This document shows, piece by piece, positions 34,925 to 43,881 of a DNA stretch of 64,000 nucleotides. Every line of letters starts with the position of its first letter. The stretch's first letter is position 1. The position numbers and the translations under genes are program-made. The DNA is from Mesonia ostreae (lineage in GTDB: Bacteria > Bacteroidota > Bacteroidia > Flavobacteriales > Flavobacteriaceae). The stretch covers positions 62,001-126,000 of the forward strand of contig NZ_JAVRBG010000003.1 of the NCBI RefSeq assembly GCF_031845265.1, in the 5' to 3' direction. A model generated the notes under the pieces. That model did no database searches. It was not told the DNA's origin and worked only from the letters and a program-made list of their open reading frames with translations.

Positions 34925-35569
34925 ATGCATAAAAATAAATTATTACTGCTTGTTCTAGGATTAATTTTTTCTTTTCAAATAAGTGCTCAAAATGACTTAA
35001 AAATAGGAGTTAATGCTGGAATAAATTATCCAGACGTTAGAGGACACGAATATGCAAAATACAATAATTTTAAGGTAGGATATTTATTGGGTATCAGTTT
35101 GGATTATTACCTCACCAAAAGTATATCAGTAAAAACAAATGTTAACTATGAAAGAAAAATCAGAGAATTGCAACTCTTGTATTTTCAACCTGGAGGTGAT
35201 GAAATTGGAACAAAAACCTTTAAGGATATATTTGAGTATATCAACATACCTATTCTCTTAAAATACGAATTTCTAAACGCTAAGCTTTTTATAAATGGCG
35301 GACCATTTTTCAATTATTTGCTTCATAATAAAATAGAACCCAACTTTCCTAATGAAGGCAGTAACAACCAAACAGAACAGAAAAAGTTTGACTTTGGAGC
35401 CTCTTTAGGTATTGGAACTTCTATTTCCATAAATGAAAAGAATGATATCACAATTGAAGTTAGAAATGATTTTGGAATCATAGATACAGGAGGTGTTCCA
35501 GATCACGTTGAAGGAGAAGTAAAAACTAACGCTTTCAAACTGATTGTAGGTTGGAATTTAGGATTGTAG
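34925..35569 (+). CDS. Outer-membrane beta-barrel protein (porin-family fold)
   Basis: A 214-residue secreted protein with a leader ending QISAQ, followed by amphipathic beta strands of an eight-strand OMP_b-brl type barrel (LKIGVNAGINYP, GYLLGISLDYYLTKSISVKTNVNYERK, NIPILLKYEF, FGASLGIGTSISIN), ending in an aromatic-poor GWNLGL strand. Such small barrels are common in Bacteroidota and their substrates are unknown. It has its own well-formed promoter with a long leader and an upstream palindrome, so it is likely regulated separately from its neighbours. Confidence 0.8.
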   Translation: MHKNKLLLLVLGLIFSFQISAQNDLKIGVNAGINYPDVRGHEYAKYNNFKVGYLLGISLDYYLTKSISVKTNVNYERKIRELQLLYFQPGGDEIGTKTFKDIFEYINIPILLKYEFLNAKLFINGGPFFNYLLHNKIEPNFPNEGSNNQTEQKKFDFGASLGIGTSISINEKNDITIEVRNDFGIIDTGGVPDHVEGEVKTNAFKLIVGWNLGL

Positions 35570-35725
35570 TATTTGCTTAATAAAGAACTCAGCATAACTA
35601 AAAGTTTTTCTGAATTATAAATTCTATTAATTTAAGTATTGATGTATAAGTTAAATTTGAACCCTTTTCTTCTGGCTACAGCTATTCCTTTTCTTACTTT
35701 TACCTATAAGACCAAAATCAATATA

Positions 35726-36268
35726 ATGAATTTTAAATCCTTTCCCGAAATAACATCAGAACGGCTTTTACTTCGGAAAATAAAGGCATCAGATGCCGAA
35801 ACTATTTTATTTTTAAGGTCTTATGAAGCTATTAACAAGTTTATTAAAAGACCCGAAAGCAAAAAGATAAAGACAATTGCTGATGCTAAAAAAATGATTG
35901 AAAATTTAGAGCAGTCTTTTGATAAGCATCAATCTATTGCCTGGGGAATAAGTTTAAAAGATGAGCCTCAACTTATTGGAACTATTGGAATACGAAATTT
36001 CTCTAAAAACCCAAAAACTGCCGAAGTAGGCTATGATTTAGATACTAAATTTCATCGAAAAGGAATCATGAACGAAGCATTACAAGTGCTTATTCCATTT
36101 GCTTTTAACGAGCTGAAGTTAGAAAAAATTGAGGCTTTTACGCATTTTGATAATGCAGCTTCCATACAATTATTACAAAAAAATGAGTTTCAGCTGAATA
36201 AAAAAAGAAAGGATTCCGGATATACTTCCAACATCATCTTTGAACTTGAAAATGCTAAGTTTTCCTAA
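35726..36268 (+). CDS. GNAT-family N-acetyltransferase (RimJ/RimL-like)
   Basis: A 180-residue GNAT acetyltransferase from ATG 35726 (FPEITSERLLLRKIKASDAE). The acetyl-CoA site is visible around residues 95-130 (AEVGYDLDTKFHRKGIMNEAL, with a K-G-[IY]-M-N-E loop), followed by FTHFDNAASIQLLQKNEF, the usual N-x-x-S-x-x-[LV] motif. RimJ/RimL relatives acetylate protein N-termini, amino acids or antibiotics; the substrate here is unknown. An upstream start at 35639 would add 29 hydrophobic residues without homology. Confidence 0.88.
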   Translation: MNFKSFPEITSERLLLRKIKASDAETILFLRSYEAINKFIKRPESKKIKTIADAKKMIENLEQSFDKHQSIAWGISLKDEPQLIGTIGIRNFSKNPKTAEVGYDLDTKFHRKGIMNEALQVLIPFAFNELKLEKIEAFTHFDNAASIQLLQKNEFQLNKKRKDSGYTSNIIFELENAKFS

Positions 36269-36467
36269 ACAGATAACCTTCTAATAAAAATGAATTTGTT
36301 AAGTACTGGTGGAAATTTTATCTTGAACCAGCATGATTTTTATGAGAAATATGTGAGAATAAGAATAGATTTAAGATTTTGATTATATTAGAACATGAAT
36401 TCTAGTCTTTTCTAAGTAAAAAATTAAAAATTCTCCGTAGAAAATAATCTAAGCTTAAGTCTGCACA

Positions 36468-37173
36468 TTGAAAGAAGTAATAACTCAAAAGAAAAATTGT
36501 TCGGTAGGCGTGATTCCTATCACCGAAAATTATTGCAGCAGATGCGGACAGCGGTTTACCAACAAACCCACTTCTACCTTATCCTTAATTGTATGTTTTA
36601 TCTCCAATTTCTTTTCTTTAGAAAAATCTGGTTTCGCTACCATCTTTAAAATTTTAAAAAACCCAAAACCCATTGTAGAAAATTACTATTCAGGCTATAG
36701 AAGGTATCATGCCAGTCCTGGAAAAGTTTTACTCTATGGGATTGGGGTGATTGTTATACACGTTTACTTTGTATATGAAGAAGAACTGGGAGTTTCAAAA
36801 ACCGGTAATATTCAACAGCAATATTTGTTTTGGATGGTACTTATACCAATTTTCTTTTTATTTCCTACTTCACATTTCTTAGGCAAATTAGAAGTTTTTC
36901 TAAACATCTAATTTCTTTCAGTTATATAGCTCCTTCAATATTTATTGTAATCACCATTTTGAGTGATTTTTTTATACTTGTTTTAAATTTAAAAATTCTA
37001 TTTGGCAATTTGTTTTTATTTTACTTATTTTTATATGGAATAGTAGGGTTTTTAGCAATAATAATAAGAAATTTTCTATGATATGGAATACGCTCATTCA
37101 AGTTATCATATTTTCTGGAATTCTTGCTTTACTATTTCTATTTTTAAAAGAAACGAAAACTACTGAGATCTAA
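36468..37173 (+). pseudogene. DUF3667-like zinc-ribbon membrane protein, twice frameshifted
   Basis: A decayed paralog of the intact gene directly downstream (37198). Frame 1 runs from TTG 36468 (ENYCSRCGQ, then NFFSLEKSGFATIFKILKNPKPIVENYYSGYRRYHASPGK, seen in adjoining pieces). It shifts near the T5 run at 36895-36899 into a second frame (SKHLISFSYIAPSIFIV), which stops at 37081. A third frame from 37078 continues as a hydrophobic tail of 31 codons (NTLIQVIIFSGILALLFLF) ending at 37173. Joined, the three pieces give about 234 residues against 222 in the paralog. The first half of the zinc ribbon reads CSVG rather than CxxC, so a zinc ligand is also lost. Confidence 0.72.
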
Positions 37174-37197
37174 TAAATAACATTTACAACCAGAAAA

Positions 37198-37866
37198 ATG
37201 AGATGTTCTATATGTGCACATGAAATTGAGCTAAACTATTGTCCCAACTGTGGTCAAACCTATAAAGATAAAAGAATTACAGGCATTTCAATTCTTCAAG
37301 ATTTATTTGGAAATCTCTTTTCATTAGAGAAGTCTTTTACTAAAAATATGAAAGTAGCCTTAATGAAACCCAAAGAGCTTATTTCTAACTATTGGAAAGG
37401 GTTTAGAGGCTATTATTACAGTCCCAGTAAATTTTTAACCATCGCTTCTGTATTTGTGTTATTACATTTTTTATTAGCAAAAGATTTTTTAGGAATCACG
37501 TTTACAAGTAACGTTTCAACACATTTTGCTTTCCTTTTTATGAATATTGCTTTGTTCTCTTTAATAAGTTTTGTGGTGTATAAAAAATACAAGAAAAACT
37601 ATAATGAACATTTAGTCTTAAATATTTATAACGTTAGTCTGTGGTCCATTATTTTTGTCCCCATTTCTATAGGCTTAAATTTTATTGAGATTAGAAATGA
37701 ATATAAAATGGCATTTTTTATTTTGTACCTTCTCCTCATTTTTATATGGAATTCTAAAGTTTTTCAAATGGTTATATTCAAACGAGTTCTTTATATAACG
37801 CTTAATTTTATTCTTTTATTTTTGATTGTTTTCTTATTGGTATATTACACAGGAAGTATGAAATAG
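37198..37866 (+). CDS. DUF3667-like zinc-ribbon membrane protein (intact copy)
   Basis: A 222-residue protein with an N-terminal four-cysteine zinc ribbon (CSICAHEIELNYCPNCGQ, residues 3-20), then ISILQDLFGNLFSLEKSF, the NYWKGFRGYYYSPSKFL motif at the first membrane entry, and four or five transmembrane helices. This is the pattern of DUF3667 proteins, whose role is not known. It begins 24 bp after the decayed paralog, so this is a tandem duplication of which only this copy is intact. Very AT-rich, like the surrounding 2 kb. Confidence 0.78.
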   Translation: MRCSICAHEIELNYCPNCGQTYKDKRITGISILQDLFGNLFSLEKSFTKNMKVALMKPKELISNYWKGFRGYYYSPSKFLTIASVFVLLHFLLAKDFLGITFTSNVSTHFAFLFMNIALFSLISFVVYKKYKKNYNEHLVLNIYNVSLWSIIFVPISIGLNFIEIRNEYKMAFFILYLLLIFIWNSKVFQMVIFKRVLYITLNFILLFLIVFLLVYYTGSMK

Positions 37867-37881
37867 ACCTAAGTTTTTTGA

Positions 37882-38460
37882 ATGAACAAAGTAGATAACT
37901 CTTAAAAAGCACTAAAGGAACTTCTATAGTAACTTGTGTACAAAAAATCAATACACATCGCGAAAATAGAGTGATTTTCATCAACCGCCTTTTAAAAAGC
38001 CCCGAATTAATTCTACAAGTCATCGCTATTGCAAAAGATGAACGTCAAGAAGTTTCAGGAAAAGCTTCGAGAGCTATAGAACTGGCTTACATTCAGAATA
38101 ACAAGCTCATTTTGAATCATATAATCTATTTTTGAGATTATTGAAAGCAATAAACGAGATGACGTCATCCGTCCAATGGCTAAAATTTTAGAAGTTTGGG
38201 TACTGAATCACTTCAGTAGAAAACCAATCATAGAACTTCGAAAAAAACAGAAAGAAAAAATAACTTCTATAGGTTTTGACTGGCTAATTAGTTCACAATA
38301 AACAGCTTCACAAGCTTACCGCACGCAAAGTCTTTATTTATTAGGAAAGCAAAACACTTGGATTCATTCAAAATTAAAACTTATCCTAGAACAAAATTAT
38401 GCTCAAGGTTCTTACGGATATCAAGCTAGAAGTAGAAAAATTTTAAGCAAGATTAAAACT
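37882..38460 (+). pseudogene. Decayed HEAT-like protein gene normally found near purB
   Basis: No single frame survives, but joined pieces read as one protein. ATG 37882 gives KVDNS then TAA (37903), with KALKELL continuing. Another frame gives ENRVIFINRLLKSPELI and KASRAIELAYIQNNK up to a TGA after the T5 run at 38129-38133. The next frame gives RDDVIRPMAKILEV, FDWLISSQ, a TAA at 38299-38301, then AYRTQSLYLLGKQNTWIH, LKLILEQNYAQGS and ARSRKILSKIK. These segments resemble a helical-repeat protein of flavobacteria often encoded beside purB. The 3' end overlaps the converging EamA gene. At least three lesions show it is non-functional. Confidence 0.65.
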
Positions 38461-39358
38461 CAGCCACTAGCTTTCTCTTCTTTTTCTTAAATTTCAGCAG
38501 TTGAGGGATAGGCGTTGAAATAAAGGTAAATCCTATTCCTGTGAGTAAAATAAGTCCGCCTATCAACATTTGTAAGGTAACAGGTTCCGATAAGAAATAC
38601 CAAGCCAAAATAGCAGTAAGCAACGCCTGTCCTAAAAGTGACAAACTCACGCGGGTTGCACGCATTTTACTAATGGCAAAGTTAAGCGCAAACCAAGCGA
38701 ATAACTGACAAACCAATGCTTGAACAAATAACACCAACCAAGCCGTATTACTAAAACCGTAAAAAGCTTCGCCTGCGACCCAATTTAATATTCCTAAAAA
38801 AACGGAAGAAGCAAATAAGTTAATCAGCATAAAAGTGGGAACGTTGGTTTTATCCAACACACCTTTGGAAGTTAAAAAATACCACGAGTAAAAAATTCCA
38901 GATAAAATCCCGAAGAGAAAAGCGCGATCAAATTTCATTTCCACAAAAAACTGAAATCCGACAATGGTTACCATTCCCAATAAAGCCACCAGCGTTCCTA
39001 TCCAAAAGTTGAGTTTAGGTTTATCGGCGAGTACAAAAAAGGCTCCTACGCCAACCCAAATGGGCGATAAGTTGGTGAGCAGTGTCGCTTGTGTGGCGCT
39101 AGATTCTTGGATGGCAATATTCCAAACCGCTACATCGGCACCAAATAAAACCCCACATAAAGCAGAAAGTAATGCTATTCTTAGCGTTGGTTTTTGCCAT
39201 TGTTTGGTTAAAAACACCACAGGCAATAAAAGTACAAAGGCAATCGCCATTCTATAAAATGCCGATATAAGTCCAGAGGTTAAACCTAATTTTACCAAAA
39301 TAGGGAATATAGAAATACTCACAATCCCCGCTACCAATGCAATTCTGGCTTTATTCAT
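38453..39358 (-). CDS. EamA/DMT-superfamily transporter
   Basis: A 301-residue permease with ten predicted transmembrane helices in two EamA halves. The first half has GIVSISIFPILVKLGL, GVLFGADVAVWNIAI and ATQATLLTNLSPIWVGVGAFF; the second has LFGILSGIFYSWYFLTSKG and MRATRVSLSLLGQALLTAILAWYFLSEPVT (in pieces), followed by a short basic tail (KFKKKKRK). Substrates of this family (amino acids, nucleotide sugars, metabolites) cannot be read from sequence. Start at 39358 is preferred: a TAATTTTG element (39377-39384) lies just upstream of it, inside the extension a start at 39406 would need. Confidence 0.87.
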   Translation of the reverse strand: MNKARIALVAGIVSISIFPILVKLGLTSGLISAFYRMAIAFVLLLPVVFLTKQWQKPTLRIALLSALCGVLFGADVAVWNIAIQESSATQATLLTNLSPIWVGVGAFFVLADKPKLNFWIGTLVALLGMVTIVGFQFFVEMKFDRAFLFGILSGIFYSWYFLTSKGVLDKTNVPTFMLINLFASSVFLGILNWVAGEAFYGFSNTAWLVLFVQALVCQLFAWFALNFAISKMRATRVSLSLLGQALLTAILAWYFLSEPVTLQMLIGGLILLTGIGFTFISTPIPQLLKFKKKKRKLVAEF

Positions 39359-39488
39359 CGCTCTAAAAATAATCGGCAAAATTAGTTGATATTCCATCAA
39401 TTGCACTCTGTTTTACCTCAACTTTAACGTGTTAAAAAATGAATTTTAATTTATTAAATGAAGATTTTACACTCCCCTAAAAACAAGC

Positions 39489-39496
39489 TATATTTG
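39489..39496 (+). promoter_or_regulatory. -7 promoter element of purB
   Basis: TATATTTG, an exact TAnnTTTG match, 22 bp before the purB ATG at 39519. A -33 TTG is not evident. Confidence 0.55.
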
Positions 39497-39518
39497 CAGG
39501 CTTAAAACACACACAACT

Positions 39519-40856
39519 ATGCACACGTTACAAGCTATTTCTCCTATTGATGGTAGATATCATTCTAAAACCGAAAAATTATCCGCTTTCTTTAGCGAAG
39601 AAGCTTTAATCAAATACCGCATTAAAGTTGAAATTGAGTATTTTATTGCGCTTTGTAACCTGCCTTTGCCGCAATTAAAAAATGTAGATGCTGATTTGTT
39701 TCCGCAGTTGAGAAAAATTTATGAGAATTTTTCTAGTATAGATGCGCAGGCGGTCAAAGAGATTGAGAAAGTAACCAACCACGATGTAAAAGCTGTGGAG
39801 TATTTTATAAAAGAAAAATTTGATGCTTTAAATTTACAAGCTTATAAAGAGTTTATTCACTTCGGATTAACTTCACAAGACATCAACAACACCTCGGTTC
39901 CGCTTACGTTGAAAGATGCTTTAGTAAAAGTCTACCACCCATTATTGGAAGAGGTTTTAGAAAAGCTTAAAGCGATGGCAAAAGATTGGGCACATATCCC
40001 ACTTTTGGCAAGAACTCACGGGCAACCGGCCTCTCCTACCCGTTTAGGAAAAGAAATTGAAGTGTTTATCGTGCGGTTGGAAGAGCAAATCAAGAGCTTA
40101 AAAGAAATCCCTGCCGCTGCTAAATTTGGCGGTGCTACGGGAAATTTTAACGCACATCAAGTGGCTTATCCAAATCAAGATTGGAAAGCTTTTGGAAATC
40201 ATTTTGTTGAGCAAATTTTGGGAATGAAGCATTCTTTTCCTACCACCCAAATTGAGCATTATGACTTTATGGCGGCAACTTTTGATGCCTTAAAACGTAT
40301 TAACACTATTTTAATCGATTTAGATCGTGACGTTTGGACGTATGTTTCTATGGATTATTTTAAACAAAAAATCAAAAAAGGAGAAGTGGGCTCTTCGGCG
40401 ATGCCACATAAAGTAAACCCGATTGATTTTGAAAACAGTGAAGGAAATTTAGGAATTGCCAATGCATTATTTGAGCATTTATCAGCAAAACTTCCTATTA
40501 GTCGCCTGCAAAGAGATTTAACCGACAGTACCGTATTAAGAAACATTGGCGTACCTATAGGCCACACCATGATTGCTTTGGCTTCTACTTTAAAAGGTTT
40601 AAATAAATTATTGCTGAATGAAAGCAAACTCAACGAGGATTTAGAAAATAATTGGGCCGTCGTAGCGGAAGCGATTCAGACGATTTTAAGAAGAGAAGCT
40701 TATCCTAATCCTTATGAAGCTTTAAAAGGACTTACGCGTACCAACGACAAAATAAACGCTAAAAGTATAGCCGATTTTATTGAAACCTTAGAAGTTTCAG
40801 ATGAAATTAAAACCGAACTCAAAGCCATTACGCCGCAGAATTACACGGGGATTTAG
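39519..40856 (+). CDS. purB: Adenylosuccinate lyase
   Basis: Cleaves SAICAR and adenylosuccinate in purine synthesis, releasing fumarate. The 445-residue protein belongs to the E. coli-like branch: ISPIDGRYHSKTEKLSAFFS at the N-terminus, ARTHGQPASPTRLGKE with the catalytic histidine, the GGATGNFNAH loop, the fumarase/aspartase signature GSSAMPHKVNPIDFEN, and the RNIGVPIGHT segment. It has its own promoter and a strong terminator. The HEAT-like gene that in relatives accompanies purB is decayed here and separated from it by the EamA gene. Confidence 0.96.
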   Translation: MHTLQAISPIDGRYHSKTEKLSAFFSEEALIKYRIKVEIEYFIALCNLPLPQLKNVDADLFPQLRKIYENFSSIDAQAVKEIEKVTNHDVKAVEYFIKEKFDALNLQAYKEFIHFGLTSQDINNTSVPLTLKDALVKVYHPLLEEVLEKLKAMAKDWAHIPLLARTHGQPASPTRLGKEIEVFIVRLEEQIKSLKEIPAAAKFGGATGNFNAHQVAYPNQDWKAFGNHFVEQILGMKHSFPTTQIEHYDFMAATFDALKRINTILIDLDRDVWTYVSMDYFKQKIKKGEVGSSAMPHKVNPIDFENSEGNLGIANALFEHLSAKLPISRLQRDLTDSTVLRNIGVPIGHTMIALASTLKGLNKLLLNESKLNEDLENNWAVVAEAIQTILRREAYPNPYEALKGLTRTNDKINAKSIADFIETLEVSDEIKTELKAITPQNYTGI

Positions 40857-40893
40857 AGGTTAGTTTTCACCTCTAGATCTCAACCTTATTACT

Positions 40894-40936
40894 AAAAAAG
40901 CCTTTTTGATGAAACAAACATCAAAAAGGCTTTTTT
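40894..40936. terminator. Strong hairpin terminator after purB
   Basis: An 18-bp perfect stem (40894-40911 with 40919-40936) around a 7-nt loop, bounded by A6 and T6, so active in both directions. Confidence 0.9.
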
Positions 40937-41141
40937 ATATTTAGAAAGTTTAATATATAAGCATTTATATTGAACGGTTACCTAAACTGCTAATTCTCTT
41001 TTATTTAAAATATTTTCTACCCTTAATTGAAGCACAGGAGAGAACTTTTCGTTTTCTAAAAGTAGATTTTGAGTGCTCTCTACAATGCTTTCTTTTAAGC
41101 CGCTAAACCTAACCCATAGATTAATTTTAGTAATCTCCGGT

Positions 41142-42023
41142 TTACTTCACTACAAGCAAAGGAGTCTTCACTGCACGAATAATTAAATCGTTAGTAACAC
41201 TACCAATAAAAAGAGAAGTAAGGTTATTTGCACCTCTAGCGGAAACAATAAGCAAGTCAAAATTTTGATTTAAGGCGAAATCTTCGATCACTCCTGCTAC
41301 CGAATTTTCTTCTCTATCTAACTCATGAAAATTTACATTCTCTAAAGTCATTTGATTTTTCTTACGGAATTGTCTCGTTTTCTCTTGCAAGTTTTTTTGT
41401 GTTTTATCTACCGCCTTTTGTGTATTGATATAAGGATAGAAAAAAGAAGGAATGTTGTACACATGAATAGCTTCTATTTTTCCCTTAGATTTTTTCGTTA
41501 AGTGTTTTGCCGCCTGAAATGCTTTTACAGAAGCATTACTAAAATCTGTAGCTACCAAAATCTTATGCAATTGATATTTGGTTTCTTCGGGAATCATTAA
41601 AATCCCGGCATCTATCATACGTACCAATTTTTGAGTTAATGCACCCGTACCTTGCAACTCGCTTTTATAACCTACCAACAGTAAATCTATACTGTATTTT
41701 TTGCTTAGATGCTCTAAAATACTTTCGGTATAATCATCAGAAGTGATGGCTAAAGTGTAATCTGTCTTTCCAGTATAATTTTTGGCTATAGATTTCTCTA
41801 AGGCTTCCTCTACAATTTCCTCTAGCGTAATACCCTCTTCTAGCAAATCTTCATAAAGATTATACAATTTGGAACGTTTGATGTTATGCGTAAAATAAAA
41901 ATGTTCAATGTTTAACACCTCACTTAAATAACTAGCGTAGCTTAGCAAGGTAGAATCCATTTTTGTAAGATCTAATGCCAACATTACATTTTGTTGTTTT
42001 TTTAAAGGCTCTTTCTTTTTCAT
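41142..42023 (-). CDS. Tandem-domain universal stress protein
   Basis: A 293-residue protein made of two UspA-like domains (about 10-148 and 155-293). The second has the clearer ATP-site pattern: KILVATDFSNASVKAFQAA at its start and LLIVSARGANNLTSLFIGSVTNDLI (G-x2-G-x9-G-[ST]-like) at its end; the first is more degenerate. The gene overlaps the BCCT transporter gene upstream by four bases (ATGA), so both are made together. This suggests it serves or regulates the transporter, as fused USP domains do in other transporters, but that is inference. Confidence 0.88.
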   Translation of the reverse strand: MKKKEPLKKQQNVMLALDLTKMDSTLLSYASYLSEVLNIEHFYFTHNIKRSKLYNLYEDLLEEGITLEEIVEEALEKSIAKNYTGKTDYTLAITSDDYTESILEHLSKKYSIDLLLVGYKSELQGTGALTQKLVRMIDAGILMIPEETKYQLHKILVATDFSNASVKAFQAAKHLTKKSKGKIEAIHVYNIPSFFYPYINTQKAVDKTQKNLQEKTRQFRKKNQMTLENVNFHELDREENSVAGVIEDFALNQNFDLLIVSARGANNLTSLFIGSVTNDLIIRAVKTPLLVVK

Positions 42024-43693
42024 TTTTTCTCTTCTGTATTACTAGCCGATTGCTCTTTAAGACTAGACTTATTCTTCTTTTCTTTTTGAGCACGTGCTTT
42101 TTCTACCAGTTCTAAAATATTTTTACGATACACTTCTTTCTCTTCCAATTTCTCTTCGCGCTCTGCTTTTTCATAATCCTCTTTTAGACCAGAAAGTAAT
42201 GAAAAACACATCATCACCAGTAAAATAGCAAAAGGAAGACCAGAGATGGTGACGGCAGTTTGCAATGCGTTTAAACCACCACCGTACATTAAAACAGCAG
42301 CAACCGTTCCTGTAGCAGCTGCCCAAATAACCCGTTGAAAAGCTGGAGTTTTTAATTTTCCGCCAGAGGTAATGCTGTTAATAACCAAAGCTCCGGAGTC
42401 TGCCGAGGTGATTATAAAACTACAAATAAGTACTACTCCCAAAATTTTTAAAAGTATTGCTAACGGAAATTTATCAAAAAACACGTATAAAGCTGTAGAA
42501 ATATTATCATTTACCGCAGCAATCATCAAAGTATCGCCTCCTAAAATATCTCGCATGGTGATTCCGCCAAAGGCGCTAAACCATAAAAATGTTACCAAGG
42601 CAGGTAAGATAAGCACACATAAAATAAATTCTTTTATGGTTCTACCTTTAGAAATTCTTGCGATAAAAATACCAACAAAAGGGCTCCAAGAAATCCACCA
42701 TCCCCAATACATAATGGTTCTTATTTTTTGCCAACTGGTGCCTTGTAAGGATTCCGTCCAAGTAGACATATCCACAAAATGAGTAAGATAACTCCCTATG
42801 TTTTGAATATAAGATTTAAAAATAAAAGTAGTAGGTCCTAAAACCAATACCAATAAAAATATAGCAAGCGCTATGCGTACGTTTAACTGACTCAGTATTT
42901 TAACGCCTTTATTTACTCCACTAAACGCTGAAACCGTAGCCGCAGCCGTAACCGCTATAATGATAAGAATTTGGTAAAACAATGAGGTAGTCATCCCAAA
43001 AACATGGGTGAAACCAGCATTAATTTGTCCCACCCCAAAACCAATGGTAGTCGCCAAACCAAACATGGTAGTAATAACAGCCATTACGTCAATAACATCT
43101 CCCATCCAACCATAAATTTTGTTCCCTAAAATAGGATAAAATACAGATCTAAAGGTGAGTGGCATTTTTCTATTAAACGTAAAATATGCCAATGATAATC
43201 CTACTACAGAATAAATTGCCCAGCCGTGAATACCGTGGTGTAAAAATGAAAAGTTAATGGCTTCTTGTGCAATCAATGCAGGTTCTTCTCCTGCCAATCT
43301 TGGTGGTCTTATAAAATCTCGCACAGGATCTGCAATACTAAATAAAACCAAGCCGTTACCTACTCCAGCACTAAATAACATGGCAAACCAAGACCATCGA
43401 TTAAATTCGGGTTTGGCATTTGCACCACCTATTTTAATTTTGCCAAATTTACTTAGTGCTATGTAAATACAAAAAACTATAAAAATGTTTACAGATAAGG
43501 TATAAATCCATCCGCCTTTATCTGCCACATAATCTTGTGCAATACCAAAATAGCGTTCTGCATCTGCTTCAAACACCAATGTAAAAACAACGCTGCATAT
43601 AATAATGGCAATTGCCGCAAAAAATACAGTTTTATTCACAACCAAACCAAGAAATTTGGACGTGGGATCTTTTCTGGTAACTTTTGCTGCCAT
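42020..43693 (-). CDS. BCCT-family transporter (betaine/carnitine/choline type)
   Basis: A 557-residue transporter with the 12-helix BCCT fold. The family signature is intact: MYWGWWISWSPFVGIFIARISKGRTIKEF in two adjoining pieces, the aromatic box region of TM8. TM3 differs from characterised members: where betaine transporters read G-x-G-x-G-L/M-x-[FW]-x-G-x-x-E-P, this protein has SAGVGNGLVLFSIADP (residues 108-123), with Asn in the glycine stretch and ADP for xEP. The C-terminal tail is highly charged and coiled-coil-like (KEDYEKAEREEKLEEKEVYR), reminiscent of the osmosensing tail of BetP. Co-translated with a tandem universal stress protein. Substrate unknown. Confidence 0.9.
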   Translation of the reverse strand: MAAKVTRKDPTSKFLGLVVNKTVFFAAIAIIICSVVFTLVFEADAERYFGIAQDYVADKGGWIYTLSVNIFIVFCIYIALSKFGKIKIGGANAKPEFNRWSWFAMLFSAGVGNGLVLFSIADPVRDFIRPPRLAGEEPALIAQEAINFSFLHHGIHGWAIYSVVGLSLAYFTFNRKMPLTFRSVFYPILGNKIYGWMGDVIDVMAVITTMFGLATTIGFGVGQINAGFTHVFGMTTSLFYQILIIIAVTAAATVSAFSGVNKGVKILSQLNVRIALAIFLLVLVLGPTTFIFKSYIQNIGSYLTHFVDMSTWTESLQGTSWQKIRTIMYWGWWISWSPFVGIFIARISKGRTIKEFILCVLILPALVTFLWFSAFGGITMRDILGGDTLMIAAVNDNISTALYVFFDKFPLAILLKILGVVLICSFIITSADSGALVINSITSGGKLKTPAFQRVIWAAATGTVAAVLMYGGGLNALQTAVTISGLPFAILLVMMCFSLLSGLKEDYEKAEREEKLEEKEVYRKNILELVEKARAQKEKKNKSSLKEQSASNTEEKK

Positions 43694-43811
43694 ATAGTAT
43701 AAAGTTTTTTTGATAAAAACCCCTGAAAAATTCAGAGGTTGTAATGAAGGTTATAGTACGTATAAAAATTCGTCTGTGAACACAATTTTAAACTTAAGTA
43801 CAATTGCTAAG

Positions 43812-43855
43812 AAAAATTAAAGGCTCTGGCCGAAAGATCAAAACCTTTAATTTTT
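43812..43855 (-). terminator. Hairpin terminator after the GlmU-like gene
   Basis: AAAAATTAAAGG (43812-43823) pairs with CCTTTAATTTTT (43844-43855) around a 20-nt loop, 27 bp past the stop of the minus-strand GlmU-like gene. Confidence 0.6.
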
Positions 43856-43881
43856 AGACGTACTAAATTTTTTACTGAATT

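Noticed and set aside
36290..36382. 30-codon open frame before the decayed DUF3667 copy
   Set aside because: No promoter-like element close by, no membrane or signal features, and length expected by chance in this spacer.
38281..38310. GGCTAATTAGTTCACAATAA resembling part of the 32917/34597 repeat
   Set aside because: It reads as coding sequence of the HEAT-like remnant (FDWLISSQ) and aligns poorly with the repeat core.
40982..41147. Open minus-strand frame of about 54 codons after the universal stress protein (ends ENILNKRELAV)
   Set aside because: It contains no ATG, GTG or TTG at its beginning and the stress protein is already complete; could be a remnant but not supportable.
43718..43740. 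Small hairpin AACCCCTGAA/TTCAGAGGTT upstream of the BCCT gene
   Set aside because: Contains a mismatch and is short; not enough to claim a riboswitch or operator.
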